Source: Actinomycetota bacterium
GTDB lineage: Bacteria; Actinomycetota; Actinomycetes; Mycobacteriales; Mycobacteriaceae
NCBI GenBank assembly: GCA_018268465.1
Contig: JAFDWN010000002.1
Location: 159,154-223,153 of the forward strand
Direction of reading: 5' to 3'
Length of the DNA: 64,000 bases
Made by a program: the position numbers and the translations under genes. Shown one piece after another: positions 27,053 to 35,888 of this stretch; the stretch's first letter is position 1, and each line of letters starts with the position of its first letter. The notes under the pieces are model-generated. The model was not told the origin of the DNA, did no database searches, and worked only from the letters and a program-made list of their open reading frames with translations.

Positions 27053-28018
27053 TCAGATAGCTTGCGGCGCAACGCCGTTCTCGGCGGGGAACCCCGTCAG
27101 GCTGCGCGCGTGCGGGATCGGGGACAGCGAAGCGACCGCGGTCGCGATGTCGACGAACTCGCGGACGAGATCGGTTTCGGCGTCGGTGCGCCACGCGACG
27201 GACAGCATCGACGGCGGGAGATCGGTCACGGGCATGAAGGCCAGCCCCGGCCGGCCGTAGAAACGTTGCGTCGATGCTTGCGTGAACGCCACGCCGCGCT
27301 CGGACATGATCGCTTCGAAGCACTCGTCGACGGTCGACACCTCGGCGCCGAGTTTGACCGGCATCCCTCCCCGGCTGTCCACCGCCAGCCAGAAATCGCG
27401 CCATTCGTCCGGCGAACGACGACCCACGAATGCCTCGTCGACGAGTTGACCCACGCTGAGCTGAGTATGACCGGCCAGGTGTGAATGCTCCGACACGACC
27501 AGCATCCGGGACTCGACGAAAAGCGGTTCGATGCCCAGCCAATCCTGGACGAGCAACGGTGGCCGCACGAACGCGACATCGACCGAACCGTCGGCGAGCC
27601 CGACGTAGGGATCGCTGAAGTCATGTGAGCGCATCTCGACGTCGACGGTCGGATGCAGGTCGTGGAAAGCGTTCAGGATCTGCGGTGTCAGCTCCGCGGC
27701 GGCATTGGCCTGGAACCCGACCACGAGCCGACGGCGAATCGGGCTGCGGCCCACATCCTTGGTCAGCGAGGCGACCCGCTCCGCCTCCACGAGGAGCCGC
27801 CGACTACCGTCCAGCAACACCTCACCGGCCGGGGTGAGCGCGACACTGCGGCTCGACCGGACGAGCAGAGGGGTGTTCAGCGAGTGCTCGAGCTTGCGGA
27901 TCTGGACGCTCAGCGAGGGCTGGGCAATGTGCAGCCGGGCAGCCGCGCGGCCGAAATGCAGTTCCTCGGCAACGGCGACGAAGTACGCCAAAAGCCGTAG
28001 ATCCAGCGCGGGGTACAT
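27053..28018 (-). CDS. LysR family regulator
   Basis: LysR-type regulator of 321 aa. The winged HTH occupies residues 1-65 (LRLLAYFVAVAEELHFGRAA, HIAQPSLSVQIRKLE), then a linker helix and the periplasmic-binding-like effector domain from about residue 95 (RRLVVGFQANAAAELTPQIL). It is divergent from the SCP2-like gene with 140 bp between starts, the standard arrangement for a LysR regulator controlling a catabolic operon (SCP2-like, hydrolase, ALDH). Confidence 0.88.
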   Translation of the reverse strand: MYPALDLRLLAYFVAVAEELHFGRAAARLHIAQPSLSVQIRKLEHSLNTPLLVRSSRSVALTPAGEVLLDGSRRLLVEAERVASLTKDVGRSPIRRRLVVGFQANAAAELTPQILNAFHDLHPTVDVEMRSHDFSDPYVGLADGSVDVAFVRPPLLVQDWLGIEPLFVESRMLVVSEHSHLAGHTQLSVGQLVDEAFVGRRSPDEWRDFWLAVDSRGGMPVKLGAEVSTVDECFEAIMSERGVAFTQASTQRFYGRPGLAFMPVTDLPPSMLSVAWRTDAETDLVREFVDIATAVASLSPIPHARSLTGFPAENGVAPQAI

Positions 28019-28158
28019 CCGTCGAGACTAGCTGACCAGCACCGATACGACCATTAGTTGTTGCCTATCGACGGTTCGCCGACAGGTATTGGACGGATGG
28101 CGCCGATCACAGTTGTGATGGCCATGTCAGATTCCGCACGACCAGCAAGGGAACCACC

Positions 28159-28565
28159 ATGACAGTCACGACATCCGACCTGGGGTTGGCCGACTGGGCC
28201 GCCGAGTTCAGTCGGGCCAGCAACAACGACCCGGAGATCAACGCGCACGGCAAATACTTCACCACCTCCTATCTGCTGGACATGACCGACCACTGGTTCG
28301 TCGTCGAAGTCAGTCGCGGCGAGGTCGTCAACATCACGATCGATCCCGGACCACTCGACGTGCCCTACGCCTTCGCCCTGCGGGCCAGTGCCAACACCTG
28401 GCGACATTTCGGCGTCCGGTGCCCGAGCCGATGTACCACGGCATCTGGGCCGCAAGCTTCCAGCGGGATCTCAAACTCGAAGGCGAGGTCTTGGCGCTCA
28501 TGCAGAACCTGCGGTGCATCACCCGCCAGATCGAAATCCTGCGCACGGTCGGCGTTCCGGTCTGA
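28159..28565 (+). pseudogene. Frameshifted SCP2-like small protein gene
   Basis: The frame from ATG 28159 encodes an SCP2-like start (LADWAAEFSRASNNDPEINA, WFVVEVSRGEVVNITIDPG) as far as NTWRHFG near 28412. Homologous-looking sequence then continues one frame away: PEPMYHGIWAASFQRDLKL to EILRTVGVPV, stopping with TGA at 28563. One missing base around 28411-28418 would restore a protein of about 135 aa. Without correction translation reads through a basic nonsense tail. Either a real 1-bp deletion, a sequencing error or, less likely, programmed slippage. SCP2 assignment is by pattern only. First gene after lysR. Confidence 0.7.
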
Positions 28566-28621
28566 GCCGCCCCGCCCCCTTCCCGAGACAACCACCCACC
28601 AACCACACCGAAGGACACCCC

Positions 28622-29488
28622 ATGAGCAAGATCTCCCCCGTCACCGGGCACTACGTCGACGTCGACGTGGACGGCCTGCTGTACAAGGTCTTCTACCTCG
28701 AGAACGGCCAGGGCCAGCCACTGGTCTGCCAGCACACCGCCGGCTGCCACAACCACCAGTGGCGCGGTCTGCTCGAGGACGAGGAGATCACCAGGGACTA
28801 CCGGGTCATCGCCTACGACCTGCCGCGCCACGGTAAGTCCGACCCGCCGGAGAACACCCAGTGGTGGACCGAGGAGTACCGGCTGTCTGCCGACCACTAC
28901 GCGAATTTCATCGTCGCGCTTGTGGATGCGCTCGAACTCGAGAACCCGATCTTCATGGGTTCGTCGTTCGGCGGCAACGTCGCCCTGCAGTTGGCGCTCC
29001 GCCGCCCGGACCGTTTCGCCGGCGTGATCCCGGTCGAGGGGGCCGACTACTCCCCCGGATTCCACCTGGACTGGTGGCAGCACCCGCATGCCAACGCCGC
29101 GCAGGTGTGCGCAAGCGGTGTCTGGGATCTGATGGCCCCCCAGTCCCCGGAGGCCGACCGGTGGAAGACCTGGTTCTACTACACCCAGGGTTCGGAGGCG
29201 TTCAAGGGCGACCTGTACTTCTACTCCGTCGACCATGATCTGCGCGACAAGCTCGACCAGATCGACGGCGTGGCATGCCCGGTGGTGATGCTGACCGGCG
29301 ACTACGACTATCTGACCACTCCCGAGGACAGCGCCCGCACCGCGTCGCGGATCACCAACGGGCAGTTCATCGAGATGAAGGGCATCGGGCACTTCCCGAT
29401 GAGTGAGAACCATGCCGTGTTCCGCACGTACCTGATTCAGGCGCTCGAACTGCTCAAGACCGCGACACCCGCGGCAGCCCTGTCCTGA
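28622..29488 (+). CDS. Alpha/beta hydrolase
   Basis: Hydrolase of 288 aa. CQHTAGCHNHQWRG replaces the usual HGxP oxyanion loop, followed by YDLPRHGKSD, the nucleophile elbow FMGSSFGGNVA with Ser, acid around TGDYDYLTTPED and His in GIGHFPMSEN. In the operon divergent from lysR, between the SCP2-like gene and the ALDH. C-C bond hydrolase or esterase activity on a ring-cleavage product is a guess from context. Confidence 0.85.
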   Translation: MSKISPVTGHYVDVDVDGLLYKVFYLENGQGQPLVCQHTAGCHNHQWRGLLEDEEITRDYRVIAYDLPRHGKSDPPENTQWWTEEYRLSADHYANFIVALVDALELENPIFMGSSFGGNVALQLALRRPDRFAGVIPVEGADYSPGFHLDWWQHPHANAAQVCASGVWDLMAPQSPEADRWKTWFYYTQGSEAFKGDLYFYSVDHDLRDKLDQIDGVACPVVMLTGDYDYLTTPEDSARTASRITNGQFIEMKGIGHFPMSENHAVFRTYLIQALELLKTATPAAALS

Positions 29489-29572
29489 CGAATCCCGGCT
29501 CTCGCCCGCCCGCGCACCGCCGCGCAGGGCGGGCGAGGCAGCGACCGACCTCTCACGCACACGGAGGACACA

Positions 29573-31048
29573 GTGACGTCATCATCGACAACGTCGACAC
29601 CGCAACCGCAGATCCCGCACGGCGCCTTACTCATCGGAGGTCACTGGGCGACTGCCCGGGCCGGTGCCACCATGGCAGTGGTCGACCCGGCGACCGGCGA
29701 GCACCTCGCCGATGTCGCCGACGCGAGCGTTGCCGACGGGCTGCGTGCACTGGACAGCGCGGACGAGGCGCAGGCGGGATGGGCGGCCACCGCGCCGGGT
29801 GTGCGGGCCGAACTCCTGCGTGCGGTCTACGACGCCATCGTCGCCCGCTCGGACGCGTTCGCCGCGGTCATGGTCGCCGAGATGGGTAAACCGTGGGATG
29901 AGGCGGTCGGCGAAGTCCACTACGGCGCCGGCTTCTTCCGGTGGTTCGCCGAGGCCGCCAACCGCCTGCACCTCGAAGGGCAGTTCGGTCTGGAGCCCGG
30001 CGGGAAGTACCGCATCGCGGTGTCGAAGCGACCGGTCGGCCCGTGTCTGCTGATCACGCCGTGGAACTTCCCGCTCGCGATGGCGACGCGCAAGATCGCA
30101 CCGGCCCTCGCCGCCGGGTGCACGGCGATTCTCAAACCTGCCGAGCAGACCCCGCTGACCAGCCTGTTGCTCGCCCAGACCATGGTCGACGCCGGAATCC
30201 CGGCGGGGGTGGTGAACGTGGTGACCACGTCCAACTCGCCGGATGTGGTCGGCGCGATCATGAAAGACCCACGTATCCGCAAGGTTTCGTTCACCGGGTC
30301 CACCCAGGTCGGCAAGGCGTTGTTGCGTCAGGCCGCCGACCACGTGATGAACACGTCGATGGAACTGGGCGGGAACGGACCGCTGCTGGTCTTCGCGGAC
30401 GCCGATCTCGACGTGGCCGTCGACGCGGCCGTCGACGCGAAGTTCCGCAACGGAGGTCAGTCCTGTGTCGCCGCGAACCGCATCTTCGTTGACCGTGTCA
30501 TCGCCGACGAATTCGTGACGCGATTCGCCGAACGGGTGGCAGGTATCCGCGTCGGCGCCGGCACGGACCGCTCCACCGAGCTGGGCCCGCTCATCGACGC
30601 ACGGCAGCTTGCGAAAGTCGCTGCGCTGGTGCGTGATGCGACCGACAAGGGAGCCACCTGCGTGACCGGAGGACGAGAGGTCGAGCGGCCCGGGTACTTC
30701 TACGCGCCGACGGTGCTGCGTTCGATCCCCCTCGACGCCGCGATCCGCACCGAGGAGATCTTCGGCCCCGTCGCCCCGATCTACGAATTCGACGACGAGC
30801 TGAGCGCGGTCACGCAGGCCAACGCCACCCCGTATGGATTGGCTTCCTACGTCTTCACCCGCGACCTGGCCCGCGCTCATCGTGTCGCCGACGCACTGGA
30901 CACCGGGATGACCGGGATCAACCTCGGCGTGGTCAGCAACCCCGCCGCGCCGTTCGGCGGCACGAAGGCGTCCGGGGTGGGGCGGGAAGGCGGGATCGAA
31001 GGCCTCGATGCGTATCTGGAAACCAAGTACACCGGCATTGCGCTCTGA
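29573..31048 (+). CDS. Aldehyde dehydrogenase, succinate-semialdehyde type
   Basis: NAD(P)-dependent aldehyde dehydrogenase of 491 aa, full length. Cofactor and catalytic motifs: PWNFPLAMATRKIAPALAAG, the general base Glu in MELGGNGPL, and the nucleophile Cys in GGQSCVAANRIFV. The ending (PFGGTKASGVGREGGIEGLD) is typical of the succinate/glutarate semialdehyde group. GTG 29573 follows ACGGAGGACACA. Likely last enzyme of the catabolic operon, oxidising an aldehyde to an acid. Confidence 0.9.
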   Translation: MTSSSTTSTPQPQIPHGALLIGGHWATARAGATMAVVDPATGEHLADVADASVADGLRALDSADEAQAGWAATAPGVRAELLRAVYDAIVARSDAFAAVMVAEMGKPWDEAVGEVHYGAGFFRWFAEAANRLHLEGQFGLEPGGKYRIAVSKRPVGPCLLITPWNFPLAMATRKIAPALAAGCTAILKPAEQTPLTSLLLAQTMVDAGIPAGVVNVVTTSNSPDVVGAIMKDPRIRKVSFTGSTQVGKALLRQAADHVMNTSMELGGNGPLLVFADADLDVAVDAAVDAKFRNGGQSCVAANRIFVDRVIADEFVTRFAERVAGIRVGAGTDRSTELGPLIDARQLAKVAALVRDATDKGATCVTGGREVERPGYFYAPTVLRSIPLDAAIRTEEIFGPVAPIYEFDDELSAVTQANATPYGLASYVFTRDLARAHRVADALDTGMTGINLGVVSNPAAPFGGTKASGVGREGGIEGLDAYLETKYTGIAL

Positions 31049-31216
31049 CGGTCGCTGCGCGGGTATAGGCGCCGAATGGGTTGATGCGACAGCGAGGTCG
31101 CCGGTGGCGGCATAAGGTCTGATGGGCAGTGCCTCCGCCGGCACGGGCTGGCGGAATCGTCACGGCACCTCGACCCGCCGGCGGTGACCGGCGTCCGTCG
31201 ACCACGGAGGATTGCG

Positions 31217-32734
31217 ATGAGCCAGCGATGCCGCATCGACGAGTTGCGCACGCTGTTCCTGTTCGAACATCTCACCGACGAGCAGCTGGAGATGTTGTGC
31301 ACCGACGGCCGAGTGGAGGCGTACCCACCCGGGCCGTTGTACGCAGAGGGTGAGCCGGCCGAACTGTTCTATGTCCTGCTGGACGGCGAACTGGTCATGT
31401 CGGGACGGGCGGGCGGTGTCGACGTGCTGACCAACCGCACTTCTCAGCGAGGCGTGTACTGCGGCGCCTGGTCGGCGTACGTGCCGGGAGCGGAACCGCA
31501 GTACCAGGTGTCGGTGCGCCTCACCCGGCCGTCACGTTTTTTCGTGCTCGAGGCCGGCGCGTTCGCGCGGTTCATGCAAACGCAGTTCCCGATGGCGGTG
31601 CACCTGCTGGGCGGGCACACGCTCGGCGGGTTGCGGCAGCGGCAGCTGCTCAGCCAGCAGGAGAAACTCCTGGCACTGGGCACCATCACCGCGGGCTTGA
31701 CCCATCAGCTGAACAATCCGGCGGCGGCGATCACCGGGGCGATTTCGGACCTACGGACAGGCACCGGGGCGATGCGGGAAGAGCTGGCCACCGTGGTCCG
31801 TGACGGGATGACCGCGGAGGGGTTGCTGGCCCTCATCACGCTCCAGGACGAGGTCGTCGAGCAGATTCCGAAGTCGAAGTCGCAGCCCCGCAGTGCGTTA
31901 CACCGTTCCGATCGCGAAGACGCGTTGTGCGAATGGCTGGACGATCACGGTATCGATGACAGCTGGCAGTTGTCACCGACATTGGCCGAGGCCGGCCTCG
32001 ACACCGACTGGCTCGACGGGGTGGCCGAGTTGGTCACCTCCGCCACGGGACACGCCGGCACGCTGCGCGCCGCGCTCGGATGGCTTACCCACACCGTCAA
32101 TGCCGAACTGAGAATGTACGACGTCGCCGATGCGGCAGGGCGCATCTCCACGTTGGTGGCCGGGGCCAAACAGTACTCACAGATGGACCGCGGGGCGTAT
32201 CAGAGTGCCGATGTCCACGACTTACTGCGCAGCACGATGGTGATGTTCGGCGACAAGATCGGCGACGGCAAGCCGGTCTCCTGGGTCTGTGACTGGGATC
32301 CGGCGTTGCCTCAAATACTCTGCTATCCGGGCGATCTCAACCAGGTCTGGACCAACATCATCGACAACGCACTGGAGGCCATGGATGGGCGGGGCACCGT
32401 GACGCTGCGGACCGCCCGGGAGGGCGACGACATCGTCCGCATCGAGATCCGCGACGACGGCTGCGGTATCGCCGACGAACACGTCGACCACGTCTTCACC
32501 CCGTTCTTCACCACCAAGCCGTCGGGCAAGGGCTCCGGACTCGGCCTCGACATCGCCTGGCGAATCATCGTGGACAAACATCGCGGGAACCTGTACGTCC
32601 AGTCGGGGCCGGGCGACACGCGATTCGTCGTGCTATTGCCGTTGACCGCACCCGCCCCGCCGCTGCCCATGCCGTCCGCGCCGGAGGACACCGCGGACCC
32701 TATGGGCGACGGGACGCAGCGATCCCCTCGATGA
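31217..32734 (+). CDS. Histidine kinase with N-terminal cyclic-nucleotide-binding domain
   Basis: Protein of 505 aa without membrane segments. Residues about 1-130 form a cNMP-binding-like beta-roll (LFEHLTDEQLEMLCTDGRVE, GELVMSGRAGGVDVL). The phospho-acceptor is H163 in LTHQLNNPAAAI, a variant H-box; the HATPase domain has NIIDNALEAM, DDGCGIADEHVDHVF and GLGLDIAW. A long insert (about residues 190-310) separates H-box and ATPase domain. ATG 31217 follows GGAGG at 31206. No response regulator lies next to it. Ends by overlapping the convergent tetR by 35 bp. Confidence 0.85.
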   Translation: MSQRCRIDELRTLFLFEHLTDEQLEMLCTDGRVEAYPPGPLYAEGEPAELFYVLLDGELVMSGRAGGVDVLTNRTSQRGVYCGAWSAYVPGAEPQYQVSVRLTRPSRFFVLEAGAFARFMQTQFPMAVHLLGGHTLGGLRQRQLLSQQEKLLALGTITAGLTHQLNNPAAAITGAISDLRTGTGAMREELATVVRDGMTAEGLLALITLQDEVVEQIPKSKSQPRSALHRSDREDALCEWLDDHGIDDSWQLSPTLAEAGLDTDWLDGVAELVTSATGHAGTLRAALGWLTHTVNAELRMYDVADAAGRISTLVAGAKQYSQMDRGAYQSADVHDLLRSTMVMFGDKIGDGKPVSWVCDWDPALPQILCYPGDLNQVWTNIIDNALEAMDGRGTVTLRTAREGDDIVRIEIRDDGCGIADEHVDHVFTPFFTTKPSGKGSGLGLDIAWRIIVDKHRGNLYVQSGPGDTRFVVLLPLTAPAPPLPMPSAPEDTADPMGDGTQRSPR

Positions 32735-33317
32735 GTAGGTCGAGGAGGATCTCATAGGACGCATCGGCATCCGGTGTCTGCCCGATGCCGGCCTGCTCGA
32801 TGGTCACGGCCCCGTGCACCGCGCTCCAGACCGCCTGCGCCACCTCGGTGGAATCCTCTTCAGCCACCGCGAGCCCTCGGACCAATTCGATCAGCGTGCC
32901 GAACGCCGCACGCCCGTGCGCGGCGACCGCAGATGTCGTCACCTGCAGCGGACTGCCGCTGGCGAAGATGAGTGAGTACCGCGCGGGATGGCCAAGGGCG
33001 AAGCCCCGATACCCGCGGCAGGCCAGGCGAAATCGGCGCTGCGGGTCAGGCGATTCCGTCCCGGCGGGCACGTCGATGGCGTCGGCCAGTTCGTCCAGGG
33101 CCCGCGCCGCCAGCGCGACGCGCAGCCCTTCTTTGTTGCCGAATCTGTTGTAGACGCCCATGGGGGCGACGTTGGCCTCGCGGGCGACGGCGCGGATGGT
33201 CACCTCGTGTGCGCCTGCCCGGTCGAGCACCGCCTCCGCTGCGTTCAGGAGTGCGGCCGACACCTGTTCGCTTGCAGTCCGGCTGCGGGCAAGCCGTTTG
33301 CCTGCACTGTCCGTCAC
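32700..33317 (-). CDS. TetR family regulator
   Basis: Repressor of 205 aa. HTH region: NAAEAVLDRAGAHEVTIRAV then EANVAPMGVYNRFGNKEGL; C-terminal domain typical of TetR_C_13 (WSAVHGAVTIEQAGIG). GTG 33317 follows GAGGTGGGG. The tail overlaps the kinase gene on the opposite strand. Target unknown. Confidence 0.82.
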   Translation of the reverse strand: MTDSAGKRLARSRTASEQVSAALLNAAEAVLDRAGAHEVTIRAVAREANVAPMGVYNRFGNKEGLRVALAARALDELADAIDVPAGTESPDPQRRFRLACRGYRGFALGHPARYSLIFASGSPLQVTTSAVAAHGRAAFGTLIELVRGLAVAEEDSTEVAQAVWSAVHGAVTIEQAGIGQTPDADASYEILLDLLIEGIAASRRP

Positions 33318-33415
33318 GCACCCCACCTCGGTTGGCCGGTCAGATTTTCGTGTCCATGATGCCGGTGTGTGCGTGCGCGCCGCGCGCGCCGTACGCGCCG
33401 CGCTGTGCCGTCCCA

Positions 33416-33481
33416 CCCGCGAACGTGCGCAAACTCGTCGAAAACGCCGGTGTGTCGGCCGCGGACACGCACCCTCGCGGG
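33416..33481. repeat. Dispersed 66-bp palindromic repeat, copy 2
   Basis: Same length and outer sequence as 23136-23201: CCCGCGAACGTGCGC at the left, GTGTCGGCCGCGGACAC inside and CCTCGCGGG at the right; the 15-base centre differs. It ends 7 bp before the stop of the TetR gene at 33488, in the gap between two minus-strand tetR genes. Confidence 0.8.
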
Positions 33482-33487
33482 AAAAGA

Positions 33488-34087
33488 TCAGAGGCCGAGT
33501 TCGGACGCGAAGTAGGACCGTGCGATGTGCTTGGCCTCGACCGACGGCACCGCGCGCACGACCATCTGCGCACCGAGACCGTCGATCATCGTCAGCAGCC
33601 GCCGTGCGGTCACGTCGGGGTCGGCGACCCGGAACTCGCCCCCGGCGCTGCCGGCGCGCACGATCGCGGCGATGTAGTCCAACCATTGCTCCGTGAGCGC
33701 ATTGGCCGCGGCGGCCAGCGCCGCGTTGCGCCGGCCCAGACTCCAGGCCTCCAGCCACAGCGCGCTGGCATCCTCGCTGGAATCGTCGAGCAGATAGTCG
33801 GTGAGCGCCTCGATCTGCGCCGCGGGTGTCGCCGCACCCTCCACCACGTCCCTCGCCGCCGCGAAATCGGCATGCGCCGCGGCCAGGAACGCGTCGGTGA
33901 TCAGCTGTTCGGCCGACGAGAAGTAGTGGCTGACCAGGCCCGGCGTGACGCCGAGGTCTGTCGCCACCCGGCGCAGCGTCACCGCCGACAACCCTTCGGC
34001 CGCACTGATCTCCACGGCCCTGGCCAGCAGTTCACCGTGCCGTTCGGCAGGCAGCTTCCGCTTCGCGTCGCGCACCCCGGCAGTCAA
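33488..34087 (-). CDS. TetR family regulator, BetI-like
   Basis: Repressor of 199 aa: LPAERHGELLARAVEISAAE, the HTH TLRRVATDLGVTPGLVSHYF, and a C-terminal domain of the BetI/TetR_C_6 type (ALWLEAWSLGRRNAALAAAA). TTG 34087 is chosen because GGGAAGGA stands five bases upstream; a GTG at 34129 would place the N-terminus over the promoter. Divergent from the NCS1 permease with an AT-rich palindrome between, so it likely controls uptake of a nucleobase-type substrate. Confidence 0.82.
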   Translation of the reverse strand: MTAGVRDAKRKLPAERHGELLARAVEISAAEGLSAVTLRRVATDLGVTPGLVSHYFSSAEQLITDAFLAAAHADFAAARDVVEGAATPAAQIEALTDYLLDDSSEDASALWLEAWSLGRRNAALAAAANALTEQWLDYIAAIVRAGSAGGEFRVADPDVTARRLLTMIDGLGAQMVVRAVPSVEAKHIARSYFASELGL

Positions 34088-34118
34088 TTCTGTCCTTCCC
34101 CTTGACGGACGTACCAGC

Positions 34119-34148
34119 TTATTGAACACTACATCAATACTATTGAAC
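34119..34148. promoter_or_regulatory. TetR/NCS1 divergent operator
   Basis: AT-rich patch with TATTGAAC directly repeated at 34120-34127 and 34141-34148 (21-bp period, two helical turns) and a perfect palindrome TCAATA-C-TATTGA at 34134-34146. Lies between the divergent tetR and permease starts. Confidence 0.55.
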
Positions 34149-34175
34149 TACCCATCAACAACAGATCGGCAGCCC

Positions 34176-35630
34176 ATGACGACCACCGCGTATCCGCCCG
34201 ACAGCGCGACCCCGGGTGAACACCCGACCACCGGCTCCGACCGGGCCGGGGCGATCGAAACGACCGGTGTGGAATACCTGCCCGAGAGCGAACGGGACTC
34301 CAATCCCCGCAATCTCGGCGCGGTGTTCCTCGGCGCCAACCTGACGTGGACCAATGTCGTGTTCGGAGCGTTCGCCGTACTGTTCGGGCTCACCTTCTGG
34401 CAGACGGTGACGTCGATGGTCGCCGGAACCGCGCTGGGCACACTGGCGATCCTGCCCACCGCGACGATCGGGCCGCGCACCGGCACCAACATGACCGTCT
34501 CCAGCGGTGCCTTCTTCGGCATCCGCGGGCGGTTCATCGGCTCCGGACTTGCACTCGCGATCGCCATGGGATTCGCCGCGGTGACGGTCTGGACCAGCGG
34601 GGACGCGATCGTCGCCGCGGCGCACCGGTTGCTCGGGATGCCGGAGAGCGACCTGGTGCGCGCGGCGGCGTATGCCGCGGTCGCCGCCCTGATGGTGACC
34701 GTGGCGCTGTACGGCCACGCCACCATCGTCGCCATGCAGAAGGTGGTCGTACCCGTCGTCGGGGTGCTGATGATCGCCGGCGTGGCGGCCTTCGCCGGGG
34801 ACTTCTCCCCCGGCACCGGCGGGGACTACGCGCTGGGCGGGTTCTGGCAGACGTGGGCCCTGTGCGCGGCGCTGTTCGCCGCGGCGCCGCTGTCCTACGG
34901 ACCCACCATCGGCGACTACACCCGGCGCATCTCGGCGCGGCGTCACCCCAACCGCACGATCTGCGCCGCGCTGGGCGCCGGAATGTTCGTCGGGGTGATG
35001 CTGCCCAGCCTGTTCGGGGCGTTCACCGCGCTCTGCTTCGTCAACCCCACCGATTCCTACCTCGACGACCTCGTCACCGCGGCCCCGGTCTGGTACGTGC
35101 TGCCGATCGTCGTCATTTCACTGCTGGGCGGACTCAGCCAGGGCGTATTGTGTGTCTACGCAAGCGGTTTGGACCTCGAAGGCCTGACACCTCGGTTGCG
35201 GCGCACGCAGACCACCGTCATCACCGCGGCCGTCGCGATCGTGCTTCTCTACGTCGGCGTGTTCGTCTTCGACGCCGTCGAGTCGGTCACGGCGATGACG
35301 GTGGCGCTCAACGCGATCATCACGCCCTGGGTCGCGATCATGGCGATCGGCGCACTGCGGACCACGGTGTACGACCCGGTCGACCTGCAGGCGTTCGCCG
35401 ACGGCCGCCGGGGCGGGCGCTATTGGTTCACCGGAGGCTGGAACATCCCCGCGGTCCTGGCCTGGTCGCTGGGCGCGGCGTTCGGTGTGCTGGCGGTCAA
35501 CACCGAGTTGTACGTCGGCCCGCTGGCCGGTATCGCGGGCGGCGTGGACGTGAGCACCGTCGGCTCGGCCGTGCTCGCCGGGGTCGTCTACCTCACCGCG
35601 CGGCGGTTCACGCCGTCCGAACCCCGTTGA
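34176..35630 (+). CDS. NCS1 family cytosine/purine permease
   Basis: Nucleobase:cation symporter-1 family protein of 484 aa with about twelve membrane segments. Markers: SNPRNLGAVFLGANLTWTNV before TM1, the GPRTGTNMTVSSGAFFGIRG loop and SYGPTIGDYTRRI in the middle. Family members import cytosine, purines, allantoin or hydantoins with H+ or Na+. ATG 34176; no strong ribosome-binding site. Regulated presumably by the divergent BetI-like TetR. Its stop codon is part of a hairpin terminator. Confidence 0.88.
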   Translation: MTTTAYPPDSATPGEHPTTGSDRAGAIETTGVEYLPESERDSNPRNLGAVFLGANLTWTNVVFGAFAVLFGLTFWQTVTSMVAGTALGTLAILPTATIGPRTGTNMTVSSGAFFGIRGRFIGSGLALAIAMGFAAVTVWTSGDAIVAAAHRLLGMPESDLVRAAAYAAVAALMVTVALYGHATIVAMQKVVVPVVGVLMIAGVAAFAGDFSPGTGGDYALGGFWQTWALCAALFAAAPLSYGPTIGDYTRRISARRHPNRTICAALGAGMFVGVMLPSLFGAFTALCFVNPTDSYLDDLVTAAPVWYVLPIVVISLLGGLSQGVLCVYASGLDLEGLTPRLRRTQTTVITAAVAIVLLYVGVFVFDAVESVTAMTVALNAIITPWVAIMAIGALRTTVYDPVDLQAFADGRRGGRYWFTGGWNIPAVLAWSLGAAFGVLAVNTELYVGPLAGIAGGVDVSTVGSAVLAGVVYLTARRFTPSEPR

Positions 35631-35684
35631 TTCTGCGCACCGATCGCCCCGGGGCCCAAAGCGCGATCTCACCGCAGAATCAAC
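35626..35684. terminator. Long hairpin between converging genes
   Basis: Outer arms GTTGATTCTGCG (35626-35637) and CGCAGAATCAAC (35673-35684) pair perfectly over 12 bp; an inner GATCGC/GCGATC pair extends the stem. The hairpin covers both stop codons, of the permease and the small membrane protein, so it probably stops transcription from both sides. Confidence 0.7.
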
Positions 35685-35862
35685 GCGGTCGGTCCTGCCC
35701 CTCGCGCCGCATGTCGGCCTCGGCCAGTCGCTGGTGTAACCGGCCGCGGATGTCCTCGGGCGTGTAGGACCTGCGGCGCCGTTCGTCTCGCGCCACCAGC
35801 ACCCCGCCGGCCACCACACCCGCGGCTCCGGCCAGTCCGATCCACTTCCAGATACTGCGCAT
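35680..35862 (-). CDS. Small membrane-anchored protein
   Basis: Protein of 60 aa: one N-terminal membrane helix (SIWKWIGLAGAAGVVAGGVL) followed by a charged tail with ERRRRSYTPEDIRGRLHQRL. The tail pattern recurs in small mycobacterial membrane proteins of unknown function. No close operon partner. Confidence 0.6.
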   Translation of the reverse strand: MRSIWKWIGLAGAAGVVAGGVLVARDERRRRSYTPEDIRGRLHQRLAEADMRREGQDRPR

Positions 35863-35888
35863 GCACAGAGTATGTCTAGGCTGCGGAC

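Noticed and set aside
28400-28425. Programmed -1 frameshift in the SCP2-like gene
   Set aside because: No slippery heptamer or evident downstream structure at the shift; a 1-bp deletion or read error is simpler.
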